Shown here: in pieces, positions 44,520-62,000 of the stretch
Layout of the letters: every line of letters begins with the position of its first letter
Position numbering within the stretch: position 1 is the stretch's first letter
Translations under genes and position numbers: made by a program
Assembly (NCBI RefSeq): GCF_037975245.1
Contig: NC_092567.1
Span: 25,712,376-25,774,375, forward strand
Reading direction: 5' to 3'
Length of the DNA stretch: 62,000 nucleotides
DNA from: Apostichopus japonicus
Lineage: Eukaryota; Echinodermata; Holothuroidea; Aspidochirotida; Stichopodidae
The notes under the pieces: generated by a model
Told to the model about the DNA's origin: nothing
The model's input: only the letters and a program-made list of their open reading frames with translations
The model's database searches: none

Positions 44520-45952
44520 CAAGTAATGATCCGCCTAGTCCAATGCAGAGGTTTTATTTCCACAATTTGATATAACCTTTTACTAATTAATAATTGAAAC
44601 ATTCCTTCTGCAATTTGGAGCAAAACTTAACTGATGAGAATATTTAAATTAGCCTTGTTTCATATGAATTCAAATTGATATTGATCGGTCCAACAATCGG
44701 TAATACAACTGCCTCCCCACTCCCCTTCCCTCATTAGAGCAAAACAACCTCAGAAATAGAAATGATATCACAACATAAAGCCTATAGCGGTATATAAGGT
44801 ATAGGGCTGCCTTGCATGGTTATAGTTTACCATTGTTTCAATGTACCTCTATAAAACATGAATGTAATTGTGGGTACCAGGGGTAAGAGGTCTCCTCTTG
44901 ACTGCCCATGCATGTCGGGGCCCTTATCTGAATGGACAGGACAATCTAAATACATATCCTTATCTTTATGCTGTTGTCCATCACAGGTACACGTGTCAAA
45001 CGGATTGTAGAGTATGACGTCATCGAATATCTATCCCGTCTTCCTGAAGTCAGTAAGTAATATCAAAATAAAATAATTATATAACATAAAATACAAGACC
45101 TAACGTGCTCGTATGTTTGATTGTTTTGTTCTTTTTTGTGGGGGGGGGGGTGGGCAGGGGGAGGTGGAGGGTGGGAGTTGCTGCTGTTGTTTTCTTCTTA
45201 CGTATGCAAGAACCAGTTTTCATGCTCTATGGTTGTCGATGATGAAGCTAGAAAATATAACAGTTTTAAAAACCGCCATTCATGGATGACAGGACATTAG
45301 GAAATCCTCAGTTTTGGCCGACATTTGGATATTTTAATCCTAACCATATTTTGTTTACGGAACTGTACCATTGTGTCTAGAATTTAACTCACGACCCCAT
45401 CTTTTTAATTTCCTTATTTTACGAATGTGTTTGAATGAAACATCCTAATGATAACGGTTAATAGTAATCTACTATACACATTTATAACGTTAACTTAGTG
45501 ATTCTAAACATCCTGTGTACGTATATCATTGTTTAGTTATATTCTGCAGCTTTGGTACAATGTACAGATTGAACCTTATAATTGCATTAGTGCATGTTAC
45601 CATGGTACCAGAAACTGTACAATTATTTTGGTTTTCCAACCTGCTTCTCAGATCACTTTTTTTGTATTTTTATATATACATTTTTTTTTTATTCTAGACA
45701 AAACAATCTGCTCTCCAATTTTAGAGGCCATTAAACTTCAACCTATTTATTCGATGCCGATCGTTGCACTAGCCAGCTTTCCTCGCTCCGGAAACACCTG
45801 GTCACGGTCATTAATACAGATAGCTACACAAATATACACAACGAGTGTATATTGGAAAGACGAGGGGAAGCTACCCAGGGCAAATACAAGTAAGTTGAAG
45901 TAAGTAAGTTATTACCTCTAACAGGATCGAATTACCTTCATTTCAAATTAAT

Positions 45953-46040
<88 letters not shown>

Positions 46041-46067
46041 GTATGTGTATATATATATATATTTGTG

Positions 46068-46107
<40 letters not shown>

Positions 46108-47660
46108 TTTGTGTATGTATATATATATATATGTCTATTTGTGTGTGTGTATTTCTTTTAAGTTTTGTAATATTTTGTTAATATCAAATCTAAATATCAC
46201 GATTGTGTCCTTGTTTAGTTTTTCAGGGAAATAAAGTTGATTACCAGAATGGACAAGGTGTTTGTACAAAAACACACGAACATGACAACTTGACCCTACG
46301 AGAATTTAAAAATGGCGCTATACTACTAATACGTGACCCACTAAAGGCCGCTGTATCCGATTTCGTGAGGTGCGGCCATGATCATAATCTAACTACGGAG
46401 GATGTTGGAAGACATCTTGAATCCAATGATGGTGAGTTATTGGCTGACAATATTGAGTTATAGTTTCTTATAAGAGGTCAAACATTACAGTTTGCTACGA
46501 AGTACAAAACGACACACTCATTATATTTTCACAAAAACTTTTGCAAGGCAAATCTGCTATGAAATATATCATGATCTGTCGACGTTTAAGTTTAATATTT
46601 TACACAGGCATTAGAAGTGAGAGGGGTTAACTATAAATGATATCGAAGAATATTTTTTTTCGTTTTCATAACATCAAACTTGAGGACAAATGAAGATTTT
46701 AGAGAGGGCGGTATTTCCTATAATTGTTTCCGGGTCGCCCTGGCCCGCGACGCCACTGACGTCACAGTTTAAGCAGGAGTCTGCAGTTTATTATCCAGTA
46801 GGATAATGTTGTGGTTTCCTAATTTAAAGTGACGTCCCGGCAATATTATATATTGTTTGGGGCATTCGTTGTTATAGGTAAAAACATCTGTTGTTGTTTA
46901 CTTGAGACTTACTATAATCAATATGAGTTTTTTTGTTTACAGATCTAATAAGTAAATAGCTGCTACCATTCTCCGTTTCCAAGACGCACGGAGCAATAAT
47001 AATAATAATAATAATAATAAAAGAGAGAAAAAAGAAAAAAAGAAGTTAAAATAATAACTGGTTAGTGCGTTTGTTACATACAGAGTTGACCTGCATGTCT
47101 CACTACGTGTGAATAATTATACAATAAGGTGGCGCACTATCAGAAAAGAATCATTTCTGAACAATTGACACCAATGGTCACAAGAAGTCATAAATGAAGT
47201 ATTGACGGTTCCAGAACATAACCATATGTACACAGTTATTTTTTATCCTTCATAGCTTCGTGTGAAAGTAAAAAAAAAAGAGAAGTGTTTTATGGTTCTT
47301 TAGAAGCTTGTTCTCTTACCTTTTTCAGATAAATGGAAATCCTTTCAACGAAGGCGGTACGACGTGTGGACATCGATGGCAATGACTTGGATATCTGCCG
47401 ATCTGCCATTGTTAATAGTGTATTACGAAGATTTGAGAGACAATCCAACAAGGGAGCTATTACGAATGGTCAAATTCTTAAAACAACCGATTGATTTGAT
47501 TAGAATACAATGTGCGGTCTTTGAAAACCCTCTCAGAGAACACAGATTTAATTTTAGATTACCAGTCAGGGATATTAGTATGCACCATTATATTGCCACA
47601 GTAAATGAAACACTAATGAGCTTCGATTCTAGACCACTGCCTTCCTATGGCAGTACATAA
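43998..47660 (+). CDS. Golgi-type sulfotransferase A, WSCD-like, complete five-exon gene (331 aa)
   Basis: P-loop sulfotransferase expected to move sulfate from PAPS to a glycan or other substrate in the Golgi lumen. Exons 43998-44190, 44987-45052, 45698-45889, 46219-46431 and 47329-47660 all join in phase 1 with GT/AG borders, giving 332 codons. It is a type II membrane protein: short basic N-terminus, signal anchor about residues 10-31, charged stem, then the catalytic domain. The PAPS 5'-phosphosulfate motif is FPRSGNTW (114-121); KTHE has the likely catalytic H170; the 3'-phosphate motif is [14 protein letters not shown] (186-199). The [13 protein letters not shown] and IQIAT..YT context matches WSCD1/WSCD2-type enzymes, but no WSC domain precedes it. 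It is convergent with the related gene at 52492-58877. Substrate unknown. Confidence 0.87.
44406..44518. repeat. (TA)n microsatellite in intron 1 of gene A
   Basis: About 110 bases of TA repeat with a few C/G interruptions. Confidence 0.95.
44987..45052 (+). CDS. Sulfotransferase A exon 2 (residues 65-86, stem)
   Basis: A 66-base exon between CATCACAG and GTAAGT, phase 1 on both sides. It encodes [19 protein letters not shown], part of the luminal stem. Confidence 0.8.
45138..45178 (+). repeat. G-rich tract, quadruplex-forming pattern, intron 2 of gene A
   Basis: Runs of G separated by one to three bases, on the coding strand about 85 bases after exon 2, so present in the nascent transcript. 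Confidence 0.6.
45698..45889 (+). CDS. Sulfotransferase A exon 3 (residues 87-150, PAPS-binding loop)
   Basis: Acceptor after a long T tract (ATTCTAG), donor GTAAGT, phase 1 on both sides. Contains [19 protein letters not shown]. Confidence 0.9.
45955..46132. repeat. (TA)n / TTTGTGTATG compound microsatellite in intron 3 of gene A
   Basis: Long TA tracts are interrupted three or four times by the same TTTGTGTATGTGTAT block, so the compound unit itself has been duplicated. Confidence 0.9.
46219..46431 (+). CDS. Sulfotransferase A exon 4 (residues 151-221, KTH and 3'-phosphate motif)
   Basis: The TTGTTTAG acceptor is chosen because the closer TTTTTCAG would put a stop in frame. It gives [20 protein letters not shown], then [14 protein letters not shown]. 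Donor GTGAGT, phase 1. Confidence 0.87.
47329..47660 (+). CDS. Sulfotransferase A exon 5 (residues 222-331, C-terminus)
   Basis: Acceptor CTTTTTCAG. Encodes [39 protein letters not shown] and the C-terminal PLPSYGST, then TAA. AATAAA follows at 47698-47703. Confidence 0.9.
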
Positions 47661-47697
47661 CTTTCAAGAACTGAAAAAACATTAAATGTTTAAAAAT

Positions 47698-47703
47698 AAT
47701 AAA
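47698..47703 (+). other. Poly(A) signal AATAAA of sulfotransferase A
   Basis: The canonical hexamer lies 37 bases after the stop codon and implies a short 3' UTR. Confidence 0.65.
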
Positions 47704-49092
47704 GACTGGTTTGTTTCGTTCTTATAAGAAAGAAGCACCTTGATGCACCTGGTTGTGGTTGTAGTAATTTTCTTACAAACATTGTATTTTTGTATTTTGT
47801 TTTATTTTTTACAGTTATTACAGTTTCAAACCGGATTGCATTTGTCTTAACGTTCATTGGTTGATTTGAGCTGGTAGGAGGTGCCTTGCACAATCAAAGA
47901 ACATTTCAAACATTAATCAGACTGTATATATTGAAGGGTCAATTTGTTAACTACCTCAAGAAGATTTCCTGTGATCATGTGATAAAGTTCCATTAATTTC
48001 ATCAGACTGCGATACACCTACATTCCATCATTTTTAACTAATAATTGTTTTTACATTATAATGCTATGTGTCACTTTCGTGCTCAGTACAATGTCAGACG
48101 ATAAACCGTAAAGTGTCCCGTGGGACCCAAAAGTGGGCTACGAAAACTTTGTTGTGGCCTTTTTCCCGTAGAAAAATGTTACCTACAGTTTTTCAGAGCT
48201 TCCAAACGGAGGTGGATTACGCTAAGGCTAAGTTATTGTTTTTTTTAACATCAAGTCCTCGGGCGTAGACCTTTCATGTATTCCGAACATTATTTTGAGC
48301 ACAGTTTGCGGACCGACTACCGTAAAATATACCGTCATTGGGGTAGGACACGCACTGGTCTCGGAGGAGGCTTTGAAGGGGGCGGGAGGGGGGAGGGCGT
48401 TCGACAGGAGGGCGTCTGGGGGTATTTTCCCTTACGATACAGAAATATGCTTGTCGTCTTTCTCTGTTGGCGGTGCGATACGAGCTTTCAATGCCAGCTC
48501 ATATCGGCCAGAGCTTGGTCAAGCTAGCTGCTCTCGTGGTCTTACGCCCCTCGCATCACTATATATGGTTGTGTTGTAACGAGAAAACTGGTGTAGATAG
48601 CTTATCATTATTTTGTTGTTAACAAGTACTTTAAACTCAAGTTGGCTCCCAATACATTATTTTCCATGAGACGTGTCATGGGGTTTTCGGAAGTAATTTG
48701 GAAGTAATAACGTGATTGGCTAAAGTAGACACTCCTATTAAAGCATCATTGGGTTAATGTTTACGAACAAATGGCAGCACCTGGTCTGACCAGTCAGTTG
48801 CGTGACGTCATTAGTTCCTGTATGTACCAGATGAGTTGAAACATTCTATCGCGGCGTAGAGGAGTGGGTTAGTGGGTGAGTGGATGAGTGGGTGAACCAT
48901 GTCAGAAATGAACTGAAAAGGGGTTAGAATCCATTATTCCTACTGGTTTACATAAATTAAATTTGAGAAACCCTGTTATTTAATGTACAATAAATGCGGT
49001 GTGTGGTTATGTATGATCCGAATAGTGTTTGTAACTATGTATGGCCATAACCAAAGAATTTTCTCGACCATTTTGCATCCTCTGATCGCGAC
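47704..49092. other. Intergenic spacer between the convergent sulfotransferase genes
   Basis: No supported exon. GC is raised around 48340-48420, where overlapping Gly/Ala-rich frames occur without any domain. Confidence 0.4.
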
Positions 49093-49583
49093 CAGTGGAG
49101 GCGCTACGCGAGGCATGAGGGGGAATTTTGCGCCCCCCCCCCAGATTCCCCTCTCTGCGCCAGATGCACCCCGTCCCCGGCGCCCGATAACCAGATCTGG
49201 TACTTATCTGAAATATATAGAGCTAGGCTATTTGAAACAGCTTCAAATGCCTACCAAAGTCGACCGCTAATTCATTTCTTATCGGCTCAACGCCGCCGGC
49301 GATCAGTTTGTCAAACTTTCAAAAACACTTCTTGCTCACAATAAACTTGCAATATTTTAGGAAGGTTAGATATGTGAAAAATTGTCAAAAGATAGCACCA
49401 TTTGCTTCTATAGTCATTTAACTTGCAGACAATTCCCAAATGGGGAGGGGAATATTCCCTTCCCTTATACCCACCCCTTTATCAGTGTTATAATTTTTAC
49501 CCCAAGAAAAATATTCCTTGTCCTCTAGTTGCCCCCCACCCCCCCCCCCCCCCCCCCGATTGCCTAGGTCTGTGCCGCCACTG
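49093..49583. mobile_element. hAT-type MITE with imperfect 8-bp duplication
   Basis: The left end CAGTGGAGGCGCTACG and a right end whose complement starts CAGTGGCGGCAC are flanked by ATCGCGAC (49085-49092) and ATCGTGGC (49584-49591), two mismatches in eight. C-rich blocks lie just inside both ends. Older than the copy at 20136-20507 if the mismatches are decay. Confidence 0.75.
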
Positions 49584-49591
49584 ATCGTGGC

Positions 49592-50990
49592 ATTATAACA
49601 AGATGGCCCGGAGGTAATCTAGTTGATTCAAAAACAAAAACTAACATTCCATCCTTTTAAGTGTCATGACTATGAGTATAGATTTGTGCACGGTTAACAT
49701 GAACAGTATAAAAGTGTCGCTGTGTGTAGTACGTATGTTAACAATAAACTAGATTAAAGAACAGTTCTCTCCTCTCTTTTTATTTTCATTTTTATTATCA
49801 CTATTTTATAAATTAGGCCTACAAAATAGGAGATGAAAATAAATAGAAGTTCCCATTGGAGTATCATATTTAATTCTTACACATTTTATCTTTGTTCAAT
49901 AGAAATGTTTGCATTAATTGAAAACTGTAACGTCACAATGCTGAACGGTGTATTTAACCTGTCTGGGCTTAGAACAGGTATATATATTAATTTCGTTTTG
50001 ATTCTTCTAAGGTGTTTTTCTTAATGTGGGGGGAGGGGTGCGATTTCCTCGCTTTCATTTGAAGGATAAGGTTGATCGAAGATTAGTTGGAAAATAACGG
50101 ATGATTAATAAGCTGACAAAATATTGAAATATTTTCACCGAAATGTAATTTAATACTTAACTCAATACAGTATAAGCATACGCAAAACGAACTTCGTATT
50201 GTATTGAAAGTCATCTGTACTGGCCACAATTTAAATGCTAAAAAGTGCTAGAATTTTTGAGGCACTGATCCTTAAACTTATTCCCAGCCAATCGAGGAGT
50301 ACCAAAGTAGATCATTTATACGCTTAGTATGTGTGAGTATCATACAGTGGCAGTTATCAAATACTTGAATTTCAAGCACATTTCGAGACAACACTGTTGA
50401 CTTTTGAAGTGAGAAATAGACCAAGTCCTGCAGCATGATTGGCCTCCCCAACCAGAAATGGACCCATACCCCCTCCCCCCCCCCCCAATTGTTGTCAGTC
50501 ATTACGCTTTAGGTGACAAGGTAGAGAAATATGACATCATCGAATTACTCGGGCTTGCAAATTAATTCTTTTTTTTTTCACATACAACTCTTTTTTTTTT
50601 ACTTTTCTTGATAGGCTAAGATTGGTAAACTAATGGTTCTAAAATAGTGAGCTTTGAATATTTGCCCTAACATCGACACTGTTTGGAACTTAGCAACAGT
50701 GGACCGTACGTTCATCTTGTAAAACATAAGAAAGAAATAAGAAAGGATAATAGTTAGATGCTTTTTCCTTCACTAGTATTATGACGTCACAAATTGAAAA
50801 CATGATAGTCCCTGGAAACACCGTTTTAACCAAGAGTTAGTGACATACTTTTATAATCTAATACAGAGCGCGGCTATTCTCAGCTGTCTAGAGAATTTGT
50901 CCATAACAAATATCTCTTTCATCTCAGTAAAGACACACTGGCGGTTGCATTTGTGTCTCCTTTACGGTTCCTCTAAATCAAACGTTACAT
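49592..50990. other. Non-coding spacer
   Basis: No exon recognised. A poly-C run lies at 50466-50486, and short T runs near 50570-50600. Confidence 0.4.
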
Positions 50991-50995
50991 TTTCA

Positions 50996-52300
50996 AGCTG
51001 TCAACCCTAAACTTCCATTTTCTTCCTGTCAACCCTAAGCTGCCATTTTCAAGCTGTCAAGCCTAAGCTCCCATTTTCAAGCTGTAAACCCTTAGCTTCT
51101 ATTTTCAAGCTGTCAACCCTAAGCTTCCAGTTCCAAGCTGTAAACCTAAGCTTCCATTGTTTTCCTGCCAATCCTAAGCTTCCATTTTCAAGCTGTCAAG
51201 CCTAAGCTTCCATTTTCAAGCTGTCAAACCTAAGCTTCCATTTTCAAGCTGTCAAGCCTAAGCTTCCCTTTTCTTGTTCTCAACCCTAAGCTTCCATTTC
51301 AAGCTGTCAAGCCTGAGCTTCCCATTTTCAAGCTGTCAACCCTAAGTTTCCATTTTCTTCCTGTCAAACCTAAGCGTCCATTTTCAAGCTTTCAATCCTA
51401 AGCTTCCATTTTCAAGCTGTCAAGCCTAAGCTTCCATTTTCTTGTTCTCAACCCTAAGCTTCCATTTCAAGCTGGCATGCCTGAGCTTCCATCTTCAAGC
51501 TGTCAACCCTAAGTTTCAATTTTCAAGCTTTCAAACCTAAGCGTTCATTTTCAAGCTTTCAACCCTAAGCTTCCACTTTCAAGCTGTCAAGCCTAAGCTT
51601 CCATTCTGAAGCTGTCAACCCTAAGCTTCCATTTTCTTCCTGTTAACCCTAAGCTTCCATTTTCAAGCTCTTAAGCCTATACTTCCATTTTCTTGCTGTC
51701 AACCCTTAGTTTCCATTTTAAGCTGTCTAGCCAAAGCTTCCATTTTTAAGCTGTCAACCCTAAGCTTCCATTTTCAAGCTGTCAACCCTAAGCTTCCATT
51801 TTCAAGCTCTTAAGCCTATACTTCCATTTTCTTGCTGTCAACCCTTAGTTTCCATTTTAAGCTGTCTAGCCTAAGCTTCCATTTTCAAGCTGTCAACCCT
51901 AAGCTTCTATTTCTTGCTGTCAACCCTAAGCTTCTATTTCTTGCTGTCAACCCAAAGTTTCCATTTTAAGCTGTCAAGCCTAAGCTTCCATTTTCAAGAT
52001 GTTAACCCTAAGCTTCCATTTTTCTGGCTGTCAACCTAAACTTTCATTTCAAGCTGTCAATCCTAAGCTCTTATTTTCTTCCTGTCAACCCTAAGCCCCA
52101 ATTTCTTCCTGTCAACCTAAGCTTTCATTTTCAAGCTGTCAACCCTATAAGCTTCCTTTTTCAAACTGTCAATCCTAAGCTTCCATTTCCTTCCTGTCAA
52201 CCTAAACTTTCATTTTCAAGCTGTCAACCCTAAGCTTCCATTTTCTTCCTGTCAAGCCTGAGCCCCATCTTCAAGCTGTCAACCATTTACTTCCAACCTT
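50996..52300 (+). repeat. 1.3-kb minisatellite of a 28-bp unit (about 45 copies)
   Basis: The unit alternates AAGCTGTCAACCCTAAGCTT and CCATTTTC with variants (CTTCCTGTCAA, CTTGCTGTCAA, AAGCTCTTAAG). Higher-order blocks of two to four units recur, for example around 51650-51720 and 51790-51860. It lies immediately 3' of sulfotransferase gene B. Confidence 0.97.
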
Positions 52301-52491
52301 AAGATTAGACGTCAACTTCATAGTTGCGATCAGTATAAGCTTCCAACTCTAAGCTTTCACCGTCAATTTTAATAAACTTCACCACATATTAATTAAAGAA
52401 GAATGGGTATTGATATAGAGTTATGCATACATTTTCTAGAATTCACTTAACATTATGTTAAATATATCTATATAATTAGAGTTAGTACAAT

Positions 52492-58877
<6,386 letters not shown>

Positions 58878-61800
58878 TTTTATTTGGTTTCGTTAGGTGC
58901 AAGATTGTAAAATAATCTATTGAATTCAGAAGGAACAGTCAAATACAATCAGAATAATCAAGTAAACAATAACAACACTATAACGCTAACATGAACCTTA
59001 AATTGTCCAGATGCAAGGAAATTTCCAAACGAGCATTACCGAATCGTAGCTATAAGTTTCACCAGCACAAACTTGACGGTTAACACCAATCAGCGTTGTC
59101 GTTCTTACCACTATTTATGTGTTAGGGCACTTATTTTCAATGCTTCCTATTACAACTTACTGTCAACAGTCACCTCCTTGCTAACAAAATAAAGTGAAAA
59201 CAGGCCTATACCTCGCTTACCTTAGTTCAACACAATGACTTTGAACTTATTTCAACAAAGACCCAGACCTACCTAGAACAAACAATACCACGTAGCCTAG
59301 TGTAGCGTCACCAACAACATACCGCAAACTATACATTGACGGTAAGTCAACACACCAACAATTGGTCGCGTACAGACTGTTATTCATATTTCCGTTTGCC
59401 TTTCCTGGCCTTTGCGCCTCGCACCTGAAGCCATTGAAATTCATTAACTTCCTTTAAGTTCAGTTAGTGAATTCATCAGTTAATCAACAGTGTTCCTTAA
59501 TCACCGTTCAAGGGTGCTACTGGTGGAGTTCCTGTAGAATTTAATCTGAACCAGACAGCCTGATATAGGAAGTGAAGTTCGACTTTGTGTGATAAAAATG
59601 CTATATGTTACTTGATGCATGTCTATATCTATTTCTGATCCAGGGTTCACCAAAATACGAAACCTAGCACAGGTGGTTTTGTAGCAGACAGCAGCAAACG
59701 ACTTAACCCACGTCAGTCCTGTGATAATTAGCTTTGATTTGTTCCTACCGTGTTTCCTTTAAATGTCGTTCGTGGTATATCAGTTCAAAATTTCTCAGTT
59801 TCAGATTATAACTTGAATCCTTTTTTTTTTTTGATGGCTCTATCTATCTTACTTGTCCCATAATTACTTTAAAGCCTATTTGTGAACTTATAGGCAAAAA
59901 TTATTGACATGTAGTTCAGCTTTACCCTATTATCCATTCTTTGCTCAGATATGGTAAGTGCTTAGGGTTCTAGCATAGATACTTAGCACATCATGTCGAA
60001 GATCACAGAGTAGGCATATATGTATATGAAATTCAACGATATTAGCCAATTCTCGCGGAACCGCTACTACTGCACAATGTGTGTAACATCGAGGACACCT
60101 AGGTTCTTATCGTGGTTATGCGGTCAAATGGTGATGTTAGTTACTTGTTAAGAGCAAGGAACTCAATGCCCTGTACCGAGATGTTATATAGTAGCCTTCA
60201 GAGAGTGATGCTGTTATTATTATCTAAGGTGTGCCAAGGGCGGCCCGGGTGGATCCGGGATTGAAAAACGGAGGGTGTAAAGTCATCGGGTCTTTGAAGC
60301 CAACTCATCACATGTAAGGGTTCGGGGGGGGGGGGGGCTCTAACAATAAACAAAGTTGAAATGATACTATCTAGTTATTACTATATCTACACGCAAGGTG
60401 GTGCTATATTTTTAGGTGTTTGTTTAATGTAAAGTTGACACGGCGAGAAGATAAACCCCCACGCCCCATCCGTAAATATGGTACAATGTGAAGCTTCATG
60501 ATCAAGAAGCTTACAATGCTTCTTGGTTTGCACTGTATTGGTCCTTGCATTTGCCTATCCTTATAGCCTGGCTGTTTGTTCCATACTTAACGAGAGCGTT
60601 TACTTTTATATCATATCTACTGATTGTTTAACTGTTCTAAGTTTCATGGATAACAATAAGGCAATCCTTAGTTGAAGTGGCACTAACTTTAACAGTTGAA
60701 GTGATTGGCTCAATACTTGTGTCCCGTAACATTTTTTCTCGAGTCGTTTTTGCACATGATGGTGTTACAGATGACGTTAGTGAGGGGTGGGGGTGGGGGT
60801 GTTACAGAAGGGTCTGTCTCTCGACCCATCTACGGGCCTGAGTTAATCAAATGTCAAGAAAGAACGTTTTGAATCTCGAACTAAGGCTTGCAAGTCGGAA
60901 TATTTCATAACGGTATTACGGAAGTGGTTTGTAATTAGTACAAAAACAATTAAAGAAAATAAAAAGTAAACAAATTCACATCATTCATTGAAAGAAACAC
61001 GAAAGCATTAATTATTTCACGCCAGTTACAGTAAGTTAATGATATTATTTATTTATAGAATAGATAACATAAAACTGTCTTCTTTTTAGTTCAAATGACA
61101 ATTTCTAAATTTTGTTCTTGTAAGAGTGTACACATAGAAACAGAAATCGTTTGTTGAGAATGTAAGTTATATCTTCCATGTCAACAATTATTTCTATTTC
61201 AGAAAGACTATTATATGCAAATCATACTTCTTATTGTTTCAACCATATAGTTCACCTCTTCATTAATTCCATTTGAAAATGTATAAAGTGTGCTATATAT
61301 GGTAGAAACCACCATGGGCTACCCATCACCTGCCACCCCCCCCCCCCCCGTTCCACCTTCAGACACCAGTTGAATTAACATATTGGAACAGTCATTCAAA
61401 GAAGGAATGAGAGAAAAATCCTTTAACTTCTTCTCATTGTATGAACTCCGTTTGATAATGTATGAAGCATTATTTTCATCTTCTAAACCCATCATACACC
61501 CCTGCCCCCACCCACCCCTTGAGCTGCGATAGGAATAATAAGGTGATATTCTCAGTATATTAAATTGAATAAATGTTTTTAAAAAAATGATGGCAAGTTG
61601 TAGCGAGAAATTATGAGTTGGATGGGCATCGACAATTTAGGGAGGCGCATAATTCTCGTATCCTGAAACTTGTGTTTTTGTTCACAGGTCGTGATGGAGG
61701 TACAGTTGGGTCGGGGGGTCACGTTAGTCTGAACGGACTGCCCCCCCCCCCTCCCCTCACGCCCCGCCCTGGCTAATGCCTACAGATAATGTACATAAAC

Positions 61801-62000
61801 GAGGAGGGAGGAGGGATTAGTCAGTGTTGTAAAAAGTTTTGCATCCTCCAAACAAGAAAGACTGGAGAAGATTTGTGACTTGATTTCGACTTTGGTACTT
61901 TAAAATGACTTGAGTGACTGATGCGACTCGAGTCAGGAGAATATGACTGAACATCAAAATATAGTGAGTATGGTTTATAACTCTGAAATGATGGTTTGAA
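58878..62000. other. Upstream flank of sulfotransferase B, no further gene seen
   Basis: About 3.1 kb with no supportable exon. It holds a T run near 59820, poly-G at 60326-60338, poly-C at 61339-61350 and 61741-61751, and a hairpin CAAGAAGC/GCTTCTTG around 60504-60526. A hAT-like left end (CAAGGGCGGCCCGGGTGG, about 60236) has no partner. Confidence 0.45.

Noticed and set aside
48276-48579. Gly/Ala-rich overlapping frames of 83-94 codons
   Set aside because: Result of a locally GC-rich, G-run sequence; two frames are open together and neither has motifs.
60504-60526. CAAGAAGC/GCTTCTTG hairpin tested as a miniature insertion
   Set aside because: Flanking heptamers do not match, so there is no sign of target duplication.

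Overview
This window is animal genomic DNA: AT-rich, intron-bearing, and full of simple-sequence tracts, minisatellites and short transposons. Four protein-coding loci can be supported. They are a single-exon GPR19-type receptor, a six-exon gamma-butyrobetaine dioxygenase (BBOX1-type) gene, and two convergent Golgi-type sulfotransferase paralogues of the WSCD-like group; there is also one candidate 80-residue membrane microprotein. The gene content, together with long foldback elements built of tandem repeats like the TU elements described in sea urchins, suggests a marine invertebrate deuterostome, probably an echinoderm. That assignment is inference, because no species-diagnostic marker was seen.

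Layout. 1-5.7 kb: mostly non-coding, with the small membrane ORF at 1241-1483 behind a CCAAT/CRE-like site, and a (CAT)n tract. 5.76-6.88 kb (-): GPR19-like receptor. 7-13.7 kb: microsatellites, a tRNA-derived SINE, the 3' end of a Penelope-like element with a broken GIY-YIG domain, a second SINE type, and a 59-bp minisatellite. 14.6-24.3 kb (-): BBOX1-like gene; six exons join in frame to 402 residues, with all metal ligands present. Its introns carry an inverted pair of Penelope-like ends, a 5'-truncated non-LTR reverse transcriptase and a hAT-type MITE. 25.3-27.2 kb: a large foldback element. 28.3-31.1 kb: three tiny hairpin insertions, each flanked by a perfect 7-bp direct repeat. 34.1-35.7 kb: a hAT-type element nested inside another, each with its own perfect 8-bp target duplication. 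36.7-37.7 kb: two adjoining inverted-repeat elements filled with a 21-bp repeat. 44.0-47.7 kb (+): sulfotransferase gene A (331 aa). 49.1-52.3 kb: a hAT MITE and a 1.3-kb 28-bp minisatellite. 52.5-58.9 kb (-): sulfotransferase gene B (457 aa as modelled). 56.2-57.4 kb, in its first intron: a 60-bp minisatellite split by a hAT MITE. 59-62 kb: no gene seen.

The most notable observations are: (i) the hairpin insertions, which look like a minimal palindromic mobile unit; (ii) sulfotransferase B, which keeps the fold and exon phases of its neighbour but has lost the PAPS-binding PRSGNTW motif and the KTH histidine, so it is probably a pseudoenzyme; (iii) a hammerhead-like core in the Penelope-derived repeat; (iv) foldback elements whose arms are tandem arrays. 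The genes do not form a pathway: carnitine synthesis, an orphan receptor and Golgi sulfation are unrelated functions that happen to be neighbours.
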